Source of the DNA: Novosphingobium sp. 9
GTDB lineage: Bacteria > Pseudomonadota > Alphaproteobacteria > Sphingomonadales > Sphingomonadaceae
Assembly (NCBI RefSeq): GCF_025340265.1
Contig: NZ_CP022707.1
Location: 806,501 to 870,500, forward strand
DNA: 64,000 bases
Reading direction: 5' to 3'
The notes under the pieces were generated by a model. It had not been told where the DNA came from. It did no database searches and saw nothing but the letters and a program-made list of their open reading frames with translations. The position numbers and the translations under genes were made by a program. How positions within the stretch are numbered: the stretch's first letter is position 1; every line of letters starts with the position of its first letter. Of this stretch, positions 52,687 through 60,587 are shown piece after piece.

Positions 52687-52765
52687 ACGAGGGTGGGGAA
52701 GTCTGGATCTTGCCATAAGGTCGTGCAGATAACGACGTGCGGGTTTCGCCCCCTAGCGGACATGT

Positions 52766-52884
52766 TCTCTCTCCCCTTCAGGGGAGAGATACGAAGGTTT
52801 GGCAGCTGGCTGCCTAACCGTAGTTGAGAGGGGTTTATGCCGCGCGCTCCCCTCTCCCAACCCTCTCCCCTGAAGGGGAGAGGG
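52766..52884. repeat. CTCTCCCCTTCAGGGGAGAG-type palindromic repeats
   Basis: Unit 1 is TCTCTCCCC-TTCA-GGGGAGAGA (52768-52789) and unit 2 is CCCTCTCCCC-TGAA-GGGGAGAGGG (52861-52884). Between them a third short palindrome GGCAGC/GCTGCC (52801-52814) is seen. Together with the pair at 52583-52686 they fill the 411-bp gene-free stretch 52537-52947, where I see no gene. Confidence 0.75.
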
Positions 52885-52947
52885 CTATGGCAGCTTCCCA
52901 CCCATAGCCGCTAACGCTTCCATCGCCTCGCAACGGCCCGGCTCCCT

Positions 52948-53334
52948 TCACACCTCCACCAGCGCCCGTTCGTCGAAGGCGGCGCGGGCCTGGTCTACCT
53001 CGGCCATGTTCTCCATGGTCCAGCGATAGAGCGCCTTGAACGGCCCCTGCAACGAGCGGCCGAGCGCGGTGATCTCGTATTCCACCGCGACCGGCGAGCC
53101 GGCGATCACCCGACGATGGAGCAGCCCGTTGCGCTCCATCCGGCGCAGGCACAGCGTCAGCGATTTCTGCGTCAGCCCCTCGATCTGGCGACGGATCGCG
53201 TTGAAGCGCATCGGTCCCCTGTCGAGTACGGTCAGCACCATCATCGACCACTTGTCGCTGATCTGGTCGAACAGCAGGCGGCTGGGGCAGTCCACGGTAA
53301 AGTGCATGCAATCGGGTTTGAGAGCGACGGACAC
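52948..53334 (-). CDS. HxlR-family transcriptional regulator
   Basis: A 128-residue winged-helix regulator. The HxlR core is 'CPSRLLFDQISDKWSMMVLTVLDRGPMRFNAIRRQIEGLTQKSLTLCLRRMERNGLLHRRVIAGSPVAVEYEITALGRSL' with the conserved N-terminal Cys (C9 or C16) that senses electrophiles or oxidants in several members. The start is a GTG at 53334. It is divergent from the Old Yellow Enzyme gene and shares a 108-bp region with palindromic sites, so it likely controls that gene and itself. Confidence 0.9.
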   Translation of the reverse strand: MSVALKPDCMHFTVDCPSRLLFDQISDKWSMMVLTVLDRGPMRFNAIRRQIEGLTQKSLTLCLRRMERNGLLHRRVIAGSPVAVEYEITALGRSLQGPFKALYRWTMENMAEVDQARAAFDERALVEV

Positions 53335-53350
53335 GGGTGCGGTTTCCTTG

Positions 53351-53406
53351 GGTATACCTGGGTTATTCAAGGTGCGTTCTTGAACCCAGGTATCCATGAT
53401 ATACCT
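53351..53406. promoter_or_regulatory. Predicted HxlR operator
   Basis: Two overlapping dyads. Dyad 1 is ATACCTGGGTT (53354-53364) with AACCCAGGTAT (53383-53393), a perfect 11-bp inverted repeat with a nested TTCAAG/CTTGAA. Dyad 2 is AGGTAT (53388-53393) with ATACCT (53401-53406), spaced by 7 bases. Three GGTAT/ATACC half-sites in the divergent promoter region fit dimer binding by the adjacent HxlR protein. Confidence 0.7.
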
Positions 53407-53442
53407 AACAGGCTTTCCCGGCAACGGAGCCAAGCCTCTCTC

Positions 53443-54561
53443 ATGACCCAGACTTCCCCCGACGTCCTGTTCCGCCCGTTCTCGCTCGGCGCGCTGGAGC
53501 TGCCCAATCGCATCGTCATGGCGCCGATGACCCGCGCGCAGGCCGCAGACGGTATCGTCGGGCCTGCGCAGGCAGAATACTATCGCCGCCGTGCCGAGGG
53601 CGGTGTCGGCCTGATCCTGTCCGAAGGCACGGTGATCGACCGGCCTTCGTCGCGCAACGAGCCAGGCATCCCCTTCATCCATGGCGAGGCCGCGCTGGCG
53701 GGCTGGAAGCAGGTGATCGAGGCGGTGCACGGCGCAGGCGGTCGCATGGGGCCGCAGATCTGGCACACCGGCGCCACCAAGGGCATGAGCGGCTGGGAGC
53801 CCGAGAACCCGGTCGAAAGCCCCTCGGGCCTCAACGCGCCCGACCAGCCGCGCGGCGTGGCGATGAGCGAGGAAGACATTGCCGATGCCGTCGCCGCCTT
53901 TGCCTCTGCCGCAGCGGATGCCAAAAAGGTGGGCTTCGACGTGGTCGAACTGCATGGCGCGCACGGCTATCTGATCGACCAGTTCTTCTGGGCCGGCACC
54001 AACCAGCGCGAGGACCGCTATGGCGGTGCGACCATAGGCGAGCGTTCGCGCTTTGCCGCTGAAGTGATCGCGGCGGTGCGCGCCGCCGTCGGTCCGGACT
54101 TCCCGCTGATAATCCGTCTCAGCCAGTGGAAGCAGCAGGACTATGCCGCGCGCCTCGCCAATACGCCTGCCGAGATGGAAGCCTGGCTGACGCCGCTGGT
54201 CGAGGCGGGCGCGAATGTGCTGCACTGCTCGCAGCGCCGCTTCTGGCTGCCCGAGTTCCCCGAGATCGACGGCGAGCAGGGCCTGAACTTCGCAGGCTGG
54301 GCCAAGAAGCTGACCGGCGCGACGACGATCAGCGTTGGCTCGGTCGGCCTTTCGGGCGATTTCATGGCAGCCTTCGGCGGCGAAGGCTCGCAGGCGACCG
54401 GTCTCGATCAGTTGGTCGAGCGCATGGAGCGCGACGAGTTCGACCTTATCGCGGTGGGACGCGCGCTGATCTCGGACGCGCAGTGGGTGGCGAAGGTGCG
54501 CGACGGCCAGACCGATACGCTCAAGGGCTTCGAGGCCTCGGCACTGGCTGAACTGGTGTAA
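53443..54561 (+). CDS. NADH:flavin oxidoreductase / Old Yellow Enzyme
   Basis: A 372-residue FMN TIM-barrel ene-reductase. Visible: 'LFRPFSLGALELPNRIVMAPMTRAQAADGIVG' (FMN contacts), 'GGVGLILSEGTVIDRPS', 'GPQIWHTGATKG' (Q, H), 'VELHGAHGYLIDQFFWAGTNQREDRYGG', and the phosphate site 'ISVGSVGLSG'. 'HGAHGYLIDQF' carries the His pair that binds the substrate carbonyl. ATG 53443. Divergence from an HxlR regulator suggests induction by quinones, enones or other electrophiles. Confidence 0.92.
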   Translation: MTQTSPDVLFRPFSLGALELPNRIVMAPMTRAQAADGIVGPAQAEYYRRRAEGGVGLILSEGTVIDRPSSRNEPGIPFIHGEAALAGWKQVIEAVHGAGGRMGPQIWHTGATKGMSGWEPENPVESPSGLNAPDQPRGVAMSEEDIADAVAAFASAAADAKKVGFDVVELHGAHGYLIDQFFWAGTNQREDRYGGATIGERSRFAAEVIAAVRAAVGPDFPLIIRLSQWKQQDYAARLANTPAEMEAWLTPLVEAGANVLHCSQRRFWLPEFPEIDGEQGLNFAGWAKKLTGATTISVGSVGLSGDFMAAFGGEGSQATGLDQLVERMERDEFDLIAVGRALISDAQWVAKVRDGQTDTLKGFEASALAELV

Positions 54562-54733
54562 GAAGACGGCGGAGCGCGGCCGATCGGGTTGCGCTCCGTC
54601 CACACCGTTCCCGTTTTCCCCCATCCCCGTTTTCCCCATCAAGGCGCCGATACGGCTTTGCCCGAATCCGCGAGGGGCGCTATCAGCCCGGCCAACTGAT
54701 TCTCACAGAACCTTGACCGGAGCACCAAACCCG

Positions 54734-54970
54734 ATGGCCGAAAACACCGACGATCGTCTGCGCCTGCTGATCGAGCGCGTCGAGCGCCTTGAAGAAGAGA
54801 AGAAGGGTATCTCGGACGATATCCGCGACGTCTACAACGAGGCCAAGGCCGTGGGTTACGACGTCAAGATCATGCGCCAGATCGTGCGCATCCGTAAGCT
54901 CAAGCCCGACGACCGTCGCGAGATGGAAATGATTCTCGACACCTACAAGGCCGCACTCGGCATCGAGTAA
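54734..54970 (+). CDS. gapR: DUF2312 / GapR nucleoid-associated protein
   Basis: A 78-residue helical protein: 'RLRLLIERVERLEEEKKGISDDIRDVYNEAKAVGYDVKIMRQIVRIRKLKPDDRREMEMILDTYKAALG'. This is GapR, which in Caulobacter clamps over-twisted AT-rich DNA ahead of replication and transcription forks. ATG 54734. A clean terminator follows 24 bases after the stop. Confidence 0.93.
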   Translation: MAENTDDRLRLLIERVERLEEEKKGISDDIRDVYNEAKAVGYDVKIMRQIVRIRKLKPDDRREMEMILDTYKAALGIE

Positions 54971-54993
54971 GGTCTTCGGGACGAACGGGAAGG

Positions 54994-55022
54994 AAGGGCG
55001 GCCCTGCATGGCCGCCCTTTTT
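54994..55022 (+). terminator. Intrinsic terminator of gapR
   Basis: AAGGGCGGCC (54994-55003) pairs with GGCCGCCCTT (55010-55019) with a 6-nt loop, followed by TTT. It may also serve the convergent CPBP gene that ends at 55029. Confidence 0.85.
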
Positions 55023-55028
55023 GATTCA

Positions 55029-55751
55029 TCAGCCGATGATCTGCGCCACCAGGATCACCGATCCGTTGGCGAGAATATGCTGGAGCATCGAGGCGGGAAG
55101 CCCCAGTCGCTGGCGAGTGAAGCCCAGCATGATCCCGGCCCACAGTTGCGGCAGCACCAGCACGGCAGTCAGCGGTTTCGGGGCTGCATAGTTCATCAGG
55201 TGCGCGCCTGCGAATAGCAGCGCGACGATCCAGTAGATCGCCGGAAACGCCGCCGCGAAGCCTGCGACCGGCGCCGACTTGCGCCGCAGGACCAGCCAGC
55301 CGACAAGCCCGGCCACCACGCTCAGCAACAGCACGCCCGCCGCCGCCAGCGGAGCAAGTCCGTGCGTCGAACCGTAAAGCGCTGCGCCGCCGAGGATGGC
55401 GCACAGCAGCAGCCATAGCGCGCGGGGCCGCCCGGTCTGCCAGCCGCGAAACAGCATCTCCTCGATCACCGGCGCGATCAGCAGGGTGATCGGCAGCAGC
55501 CAGCCGGCGGAGATCTTGTCGAAGGCATCGGGTGCATCGAGCCCCAGGCCCTTCTGCGCCACGATGGACAGCGGCAGCAGCACCAGCAGCAACACGATCA
55601 GATGCAGCGCCAGCAGCGGCACGAACGCGCGCCAGCCTGCAGCAGAGCGCAGCCCTTCGGGCGCCAGCAGGCGCGGACGGCGCAGGAACGCGGCGAGTTC
55701 GCGCAAGGGGAAGAGGAAAGGGCGGCAGGGTTCAGCCTCGGTCTCGGTCAT
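55029..55751 (-). CDS. CPBP family intramembrane glutamic endopeptidase
   Basis: A 240-residue membrane protein (CAAX-protease/bacteriocin-processing, Abi family). Six or seven helices; motif 1 'APVIEEMLFRGWQ' with E97, E98 and R102, motif 2 'LLFAGAHLMNY' with H184, and motif 3 'LPQLWAGIMLGFTRQR' with a small helix-breaking start, then 'LQHILANGSV' with the last His/Asn. The substrate is unknown. Confidence 0.87.
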   Translation of the reverse strand: MTETEAEPCRPFLFPLRELAAFLRRPRLLAPEGLRSAAGWRAFVPLLALHLIVLLLVLLPLSIVAQKGLGLDAPDAFDKISAGWLLPITLLIAPVIEEMLFRGWQTGRPRALWLLLCAILGGAALYGSTHGLAPLAAAGVLLLSVVAGLVGWLVLRRKSAPVAGFAAAFPAIYWIVALLFAGAHLMNYAAPKPLTAVLVLPQLWAGIMLGFTRQRLGLPASMLQHILANGSVILVAQIIG

Positions 55752-55820
55752 GCAAGCGGCGTAGCCTTGCCAGCCTTGCCAATTCGTTGTCTTTTCGCAG
55801 GTGGAAGGGAATTTCGCACT

Positions 55821-56324
55821 ATGTCCGCTCCTGTCGCGCCGATGATCCGCAACGCCATCCCGCAGGATGCTGCCGCCTGCGCGGCGATCTATGCGCCCTT
55901 CGTCACCGACACCTGCGTCAGCTTCGAACTGGAAGCGCCGGACACAGAGGAAATGGCGCGGCGAATCGCGCGCTACGGCACGTCGCACGTCTGGCTGGTC
56001 GCCGAGCGGGCCGGGCAGGTGCTCGGCTATGCCTATGGCTCGCCGCACCGCGACCGGGCGGCCTATGCCTCTTCGTGCGATGTCGGAATCTATGTCGATC
56101 CCGCGGCAGCGCGGCAGGGGGTAGGGCGGGCGCTCTACGGCGCGCTGCTGCCCATGCTGGCCGCGCAAGGGCGCCACGCTGCCTTCGCCGGGATCGCCTT
56201 GCCCAATGCCGCCAGCATCGCCCTGCATGAGGGCATGGGATTCGCGCCGCTGGGCATCTATCGCGAAGTCGGCTGGAAGCTGGGCGCGTGGCACGACGTC
56301 GGCTGGTGGCAGCGCCTGTTGTAG
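55821..56324 (+). CDS. GNAT N-acetyltransferase (phosphinothricin/methionine sulfone type)
   Basis: A 167-residue GNAT of the Pat/MnaT group, which acetylates the amino group of compounds such as L-methionine sulfone. 'MIRNAIPQDAAACAAIYAPFVTDTCVSFELEAPDTEEMARRI' is the family N-terminus, the acetyl-CoA loop is 'VYVDPAAARQGVGRAL' (written IYVDPAAARQGVGRAL here, RQGVGRAL), and 'HEGMGFAPLGIYREVGWKLGAWHDVGWWQ' ends it. It is divergent from the CPBP gene. Confidence 0.9.
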   Translation: MSAPVAPMIRNAIPQDAAACAAIYAPFVTDTCVSFELEAPDTEEMARRIARYGTSHVWLVAERAGQVLGYAYGSPHRDRAAYASSCDVGIYVDPAAARQGVGRALYGALLPMLAAQGRHAAFAGIALPNAASIALHEGMGFAPLGIYREVGWKLGAWHDVGWWQRLL

Positions 56325-56544
56325 AGGGGGTTGTCTGAGAAGCGCCTGACGGTGCCGCCTCTGAAATCGCTCTTTCGCGATTTCTCAAACGCGATTTCTC
56401 AAACAAGCTCCGGCGGCTCAGTTCTCCAGCGGTTTCGCGCGAAGGTTGCCCTGCGGGGCTCGGCTGTTGTAAGGGCGCCCTCAACTTTACATGGACACAG
56501 CGCCCGCCGTCTTTCCTGGCCGGGCCAGAATGATGGGCAGACCA

Positions 56545-57309
56545 ATGGCAGGCCATTCCAAATTCAAGAACATCATGCACCGCAAGGGTGCGCAGGACAA
56601 GAAGCGCTCGGCGCAGTTCTCCAAGCTCAGCCGCGAAATCACCGTGGCCGCCAAGATGGGCATGCCCGATCCGGACATGAACCCGCGCCTGCGCGCCGCC
56701 GTCAACGCCGCCAAGGCGCAGTCGATGCCCAAGGACAACATCCAGCGCGCGATCGACAAGGCTTCGAAGGGCGATGCCGAGAACTACGAGGAAGTGCGCT
56801 ACGAGGGCTACGGCCCGGCCGGTATCGCCATCATCGTCGAGGCGCTGACCGACAACCGCAACCGCACCGCCACCAACGTGCGCACCGCCTTTGCCAAGAA
56901 CGGCGGCAACCTCGGCGCCTCGGGCGCGGTTGCGCACGGGTTTGAGCGTCTCGGCCTGATCGAGTACCCCGGCAGCGTGGGTGACGAGGACAAGGTTCTC
57001 GAAGCCGCGATCGAGGCCGGTGCCGAGGACGTGCAGAGCGACATGGGCGACGGTGACGAGAATCCCGGCAGCCACCAGATCTGGGTCTCGGTCGATGCGC
57101 TCCACGAAGTCGCGCGCGAACTGGAAAAGACGCTCGGCGAAGCCGAGGGCGTGAAGCTGGCATGGAAGCCGAACATCACCGTCGATGTCGACGCCGATAC
57201 CGTCGGAACGCTGATGAAGCTGGTCGACACGCTGGAAGACGACGATGACGTCCAGACCGTCTGGGGGAACTACGCCATCTCCGACGAAGTCATGGAAACC
57301 TTGGGGTAA
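56545..57309 (+). CDS. YebC/PmpR family translation/transcription factor
   Basis: A 254-residue YebC protein: '[39 protein letters not shown]' and '[31 protein letters not shown]' are invariant family motifs, and three domains are present. YebC-type proteins act as DNA-binding regulators or help ribosomes at proline stretches. ATG 56545 is chosen as the universal MAGHSK start. It lies upstream of ruvC, as in many bacteria. Confidence 0.94.
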   Translation: MAGHSKFKNIMHRKGAQDKKRSAQFSKLSREITVAAKMGMPDPDMNPRLRAAVNAAKAQSMPKDNIQRAIDKASKGDAENYEEVRYEGYGPAGIAIIVEALTDNRNRTATNVRTAFAKNGGNLGASGAVAHGFERLGLIEYPGSVGDEDKVLEAAIEAGAEDVQSDMGDGDENPGSHQIWVSVDALHEVARELEKTLGEAEGVKLAWKPNITVDVDADTVGTLMKLVDTLEDDDDVQTVWGNYAISDEVMETLG

Positions 57310-57325
57310 TTTGCCACAGGACGGG

Positions 57326-57414
57326 CTGCGAAAGGCGGCTTTCTGCGCTTCCGGTGCTCACGTACCCTAAGGTACGCTGCGCGCCGGTTCTCGAAAGCCC
57401 CCCTTCTCGCTCCG
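57326..57414. repeat. GTAC-centred intergenic repeat, copy 2
   Basis: The core CCGGTGCTCACGTAC-CCTAAG-GTACGCTGCGCGCCGG (57351-57387) with flanks CTGCGAAAGGCGGC and TCTCGAAAGCCCCCCTTCTCGCTC. It is homologous, in the opposite orientation, to 45027-45115; the inner six bases differ while the GTAC arms are kept. It lies between yebC and ruvC. Confidence 0.75.
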
Positions 57415-57444
57415 GCCTGAGGCAAATTCCTGTTATCTGATCTT

Positions 57445-57920
57445 ATGATCATCATCGGTCTTGATCCGGGTCTGACCTGCACGGGCTGGGGCATTGTCGC
57501 CAAGAGCGGCAGCCGCCTCAGCCATGTTGCCAACGGGCAGATCCGCACCGATGCCAAGGCCTGCATGGCCGACCGGCTGGTCGAACTCGACGCCGCGCTG
57601 ACCGACGTGATCCTCCACCATCGTCCCGATGCGGGCGCGGTGGAGGAGGTCTTCGTCAACGTGAACCCGCAGTCGACGCTCAAGCTGGGGCAGGCGCGCG
57701 GCGTGGCGATGCTCTCGATCGCGCGCGCCGGACTGCCGGTGGCCGAGTACTCCACCAAGGTCATCAAGAAGGCGCTGGTCGGCACCGGCGGCGCCGACAA
57801 GAAGCAGATCCAGGCGATGCTGAAAGTCCTGCTCCCGGCGTGAAGCTGGCGGGCGAGGACGCTTCCGACGCGCTCGCCGTGGCGATCACCCACGCCAATA
57901 TGCTCGGCAGCCACCGCTAA
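57445..57920 (+). CDS. ruvC: Holliday junction resolvase RuvC, with an apparent frameshift
   Basis: A RuvC of 158 residues if repaired. The first catalytic Asp is D7 in '[15 protein letters not shown]', the Glu is in '[24 protein letters not shown]', and '[30 protein letters not shown]' is conserved. The frame ends early at 57841 (LLPA-stop); one more G at 57837-57838 gives [30 protein letters not shown] ending at 57920, which supplies the last two catalytic Asp. RuvC cuts Holliday junctions made by RuvAB. Confidence 0.88.
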
Positions 57921-58026
57921 ACCAGCGCTGCAGCCTTGACAGATCGCAAGGCGCCGGGATGGCAACTCCCGGCACGGTGCTCTTTTCCGCTGGCCCCGCA
58001 AAACGCTTCCTGCCATAGAACAAACC

Positions 58027-58632
58027 ATGATCGCGAAGCTGACCGGCCTCCTTGACGACACCGGCCCCGACTGGGCGGTGATCGATGTCCACGGTGTGGG
58101 CTATCTCGTCCATTGTTCCGCCCGCACGCTCGACCATCTGGGCATTCGCGGCGACAAGGTGGTGATCCATACCGAAATGCAGGTTTCGGAGACCGACCAG
58201 CGCCTGATCGGCTTCGCTTCGGCGGCCGAGCGCAACTGGTTCCGGCTGCTGACGGCGGTGCAGGGCGTGGGCTCCAAGGTGGCGCTGGCGATCCTTTCGG
58301 CGCTCAATACCGAGGAATTGCAGCGCGCCTGCGCGGGCGGCGATGCGGCAATGGTGGCGCGCGCCAATGGCGTCGGCCCCAAGCTGGCCAGCCGCATCGT
58401 CAACGAATTGAAGGACAAGGCGGGCGGCATGCCCACGGCACCGGGCGCGCCGGGGGCAGCCATCGCCGCGCCTGCGGGCTCGGCCAGCGCCGATGCCGTC
58501 TCCGCGCTCCAGAACCTCGGCTTCAAGCCCAACGTCGCGGCGATGGCCGTCGGCAAGGCGGTGGAGGAACTGGGCGAGCACGCCGGGCTGAACGACCTCG
58601 TGCGCGTGGCGCTGAAGCGGGCGGCGGGATGA
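58027..58632 (+). CDS. ruvA: Holliday junction branch migration protein RuvA
   Basis: A 201-residue RuvA. Domain I OB-fold is about 1-64 ('[38 protein letters not shown]'), domain II has two helix-hairpin-helix motifs about 65-140 ('[20 protein letters not shown]', '[21 protein letters not shown]'), a flexible Ala/Gly/Pro linker follows, and domain III (about 155-201, '[28 protein letters not shown]') binds RuvB. The usual next gene would be ruvB, but parDE intervene. Confidence 0.95.
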   Translation: MIAKLTGLLDDTGPDWAVIDVHGVGYLVHCSARTLDHLGIRGDKVVIHTEMQVSETDQRLIGFASAAERNWFRLLTAVQGVGSKVALAILSALNTEELQRACAGGDAAMVARANGVGPKLASRIVNELKDKAGGMPTAPGAPGAAIAAPAGSASADAVSALQNLGFKPNVAAMAVGKAVEELGEHAGLNDLVRVALKRAAG

Positions 58633-58666
58633 GAGCCGTGATTCTAGGATTTATGGACAGGTCGCT

Positions 58667-58939
58667 ATGAATTCCTATACTCCTGCCATGTCCCAGCTCA
58701 ACGTCACCATGCCGCCCGCCTTGCGCCAGTGGATCGAGACCCGCGTTGCCGAAGGGCGCTATGCCAACGCCAGCGATTACGTCCGCGATCTGGTGCGCCG
58801 CGATCAGGACGCGGCCCAGGACGAGACGGAATGGCTGCGCGGCATGATCGCGCAAGGGCTGGCCTCCGGCGTTATCGAGGAGAATCCTCGCGACGTGATC
58901 GAGCAGATCATCGCCGAGCGACGAAGCACGCGTGGTTGA
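58667..58939 (+). CDS. parD: Type II antitoxin, ParD family
   Basis: A 90-residue antitoxin. The ribbon-helix-helix N-terminus 'MSQLNVTMPPALRQWIETRVAEGRYANASDYVRDLVRRDQDAA' is characteristic of ParD; the acidic C-terminus 'RGMIAQGLASGVIEENPRDVIEQIIAERR' neutralises the toxin. The ATG at 58667 is preceded by GGACAGG; the alternative ATG 58688 starts right at the domain. It overlaps parE by 8 bases. Confidence 0.9.
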   Translation: MNSYTPAMSQLNVTMPPALRQWIETRVAEGRYANASDYVRDLVRRDQDAAQDETEWLRGMIAQGLASGVIEENPRDVIEQIIAERRSTRG

Positions 58940-59234
58940 GGTTCGTTTATCGACCGCTGCACGCTCCGATCTCGCTGCTGTCGATGCATACAGCGCCCGG
59001 CAGTTCGGGGACGATGTGGCGGATGCTTATGCCCGCGGGTTTCTGGAGGCATTCGACTTGCTGGCACGCCATCCGCAATCCGGGGCGCCAAGGCCTGAAC
59101 TGGGCGAAGAGATACGCTGCCTTGTTCATCGGCGGCACCGGATATTCTATCGCTTCGGCGATGACATTGTACTGATCGTTCGCATTCTCCATCACGCGAT
59201 GGACGAACGCGCGGCGCAGTTGGGCAGACCATGA
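58932..59234 (+). CDS. parE: Type II toxin, RelE/ParE family
   Basis: A 100-residue RelE/ParE-fold toxin: 'VRLSTAARSDLAAVDAYSARQFGDDVADAYARGFLEAFDLLARHPQSGAPRPELGEEIRCLVHRRHRIFYRFGDDIVLIVRILHHAMDERAAQL'. It looks like ParE, which poisons DNA gyrase, rather than the RelE mRNA nuclease, because it lacks the RelE catalytic pattern. Start GTG 58932. Its stop overlaps ruvB by 4 bases, so ruvB translation is coupled to the toxin. Confidence 0.9.
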   Translation: MVEVRLSTAARSDLAAVDAYSARQFGDDVADAYARGFLEAFDLLARHPQSGAPRPELGEEIRCLVHRRHRIFYRFGDDIVLIVRILHHAMDERAAQLGRP

Positions 59235-60273
59235 CCGATAACCCCATCCTTTCCCCAATCGCCAGACCGAGGATGCCGATGCGGCGCTGCGGCCCAAGTC
59301 GCTCGAGGAGTTCGTCGGGCAGATCGCGGCCAAGGACAACCTGCGCGTCTTTATCGAGAGCGCCAAGTCGCGGCGCGAGGCGATGGACCACACGCTGTTC
59401 TTCGGCCCGCCGGGGCTTGGCAAGACCACGCTGGCGCAGATCATCGCGCGCGAACTGGGCGTGGGCTTTCGCGCAACGTCCGGCCCGGTGATCGCCAAGG
59501 CGGGCGACCTTGCTGCGCTGCTGACCAATCTGGAGCAGGGCGACGTCCTGTTCATCGACGAGATCCACCGCCTCAATCCGGTGGTCGAGGAAGTGCTCTA
59601 TCCGGCGATGGAAGACCGTGCGCTCGATCTCATCATCGGCGAGGGGCCGTCGGCACGCTCGGTGCGGATCGATCTGCCGCCGTTCACGCTGGTCGGCGCG
59701 ACGACGCGGCAGGGTCTGTTGCAGACACCGCTGCGCGACCGTTTCGGCATTCCGGTGCGCCTGCAGTTCTATACTGTCGAGGAACTGGAGAAGGTTGTCG
59801 CGCGCGGGGCAGGGTTGCTCGGCATCGGCATCGACCGGGGCGGCGCCACCGAAATCGCACGCCGCGCGCGCGGTACGCCGCGCGTGGCCGGGCGCCTGCT
59901 GCGCCGGGTGCGCGACTTTGCGCATGTGGCAGGTTCCGACCTCGTTACCCGCGCCATCGCCGATGATGCGCTGACCCGTCTGGAGATCGATTCGATCGGC
60001 CTCGATTCGCAGGACCACCGCTATCTTCGGATGATCGCGGAGATCTACAAGGGCGGCCCGGTGGGTGTCGAGACGCTGGCGGCGGGCCTCTCCGAGCCGC
60101 GCGACACCATCGAGGAAGTGATCGAGCCCTACCTGATCCAGCTCGGCATGGTGGCGCGCACCGCGCGCGGGCGCTGCCTCAACGATCGCGGCTGGACCCA
60201 CCTGGGCATGACGCCGCCGATCCCCCCCGGCATGGCGGGGCCACAAGGTGGATTGTTCGAGGGCGAGGACTAA
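59231..60273 (+). CDS. ruvB: Holliday junction helicase RuvB, with an apparent frameshift
   Basis: A RuvB of 347 residues after repair. The start MTDNPILSP (ATG 59231) overlaps parE. The frame breaks in the C run at 59253-59256; with one more C it reads [62 protein letters not shown]. Walker A is '[10 protein letters not shown]', Walker B '[10 protein letters not shown]', sensor 1 '[20 protein letters not shown]', sensor 2 '[20 protein letters not shown]', and the winged-helix C-domain '[38 protein letters not shown]'. Confidence 0.9.
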
Positions 60274-60587
60274 CCCCCGAATTACGCGCCTCGCGAATCA
60301 CGTCCGGTGCCGGCTGGGTGGGTGAAAACCCGCCGACTTCGTTCACTGGAGCACGCAACTGAACGCAATTCCGTCCCAAATCAGCACAAGGCACTGGCGA
60401 AATCGCTCGTTAACCAATATTCGTCCCGCTATCGGGCAAATTTAGGCGAAACAGCGTTGCCCGGTTAACGCCTTCCTGCGTTGTCTCTGGCATAGAGAAG
60501 CAGGGCATGGCGTCTTGGCGGCGTCGTGCAGGGGTTTCGCGCAAGGGTCCGTGAAGGCCTTTGCCATGGGAAGAAGAAAGCAAGATC
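60274..60587. other. 314-bp intergenic region before the Ser-rich protein
   Basis: No gene is seen. It starts with a loose hairpin-like stretch (ATTACGCG-CCT-CGCGAAT, 60291-60308) and CCGGTGCCGG, which faintly recalls the ends of the triple-hairpin element but lacks its long stem. The rest is AT-richer and should hold the promoter of the following gene; no box is clear. GAAGAAGAAAG before ATG 60588 can serve as ribosome binding site. Confidence 0.5.

Noticed and set aside
60283..60340. A possible third copy of the triple-hairpin element
   Set aside because: ATTACGCG/CGCGAAT and CCGGTGCCGG resemble its ends, but the long central palindrome and the third stem are missing. At best it is a decayed fragment.
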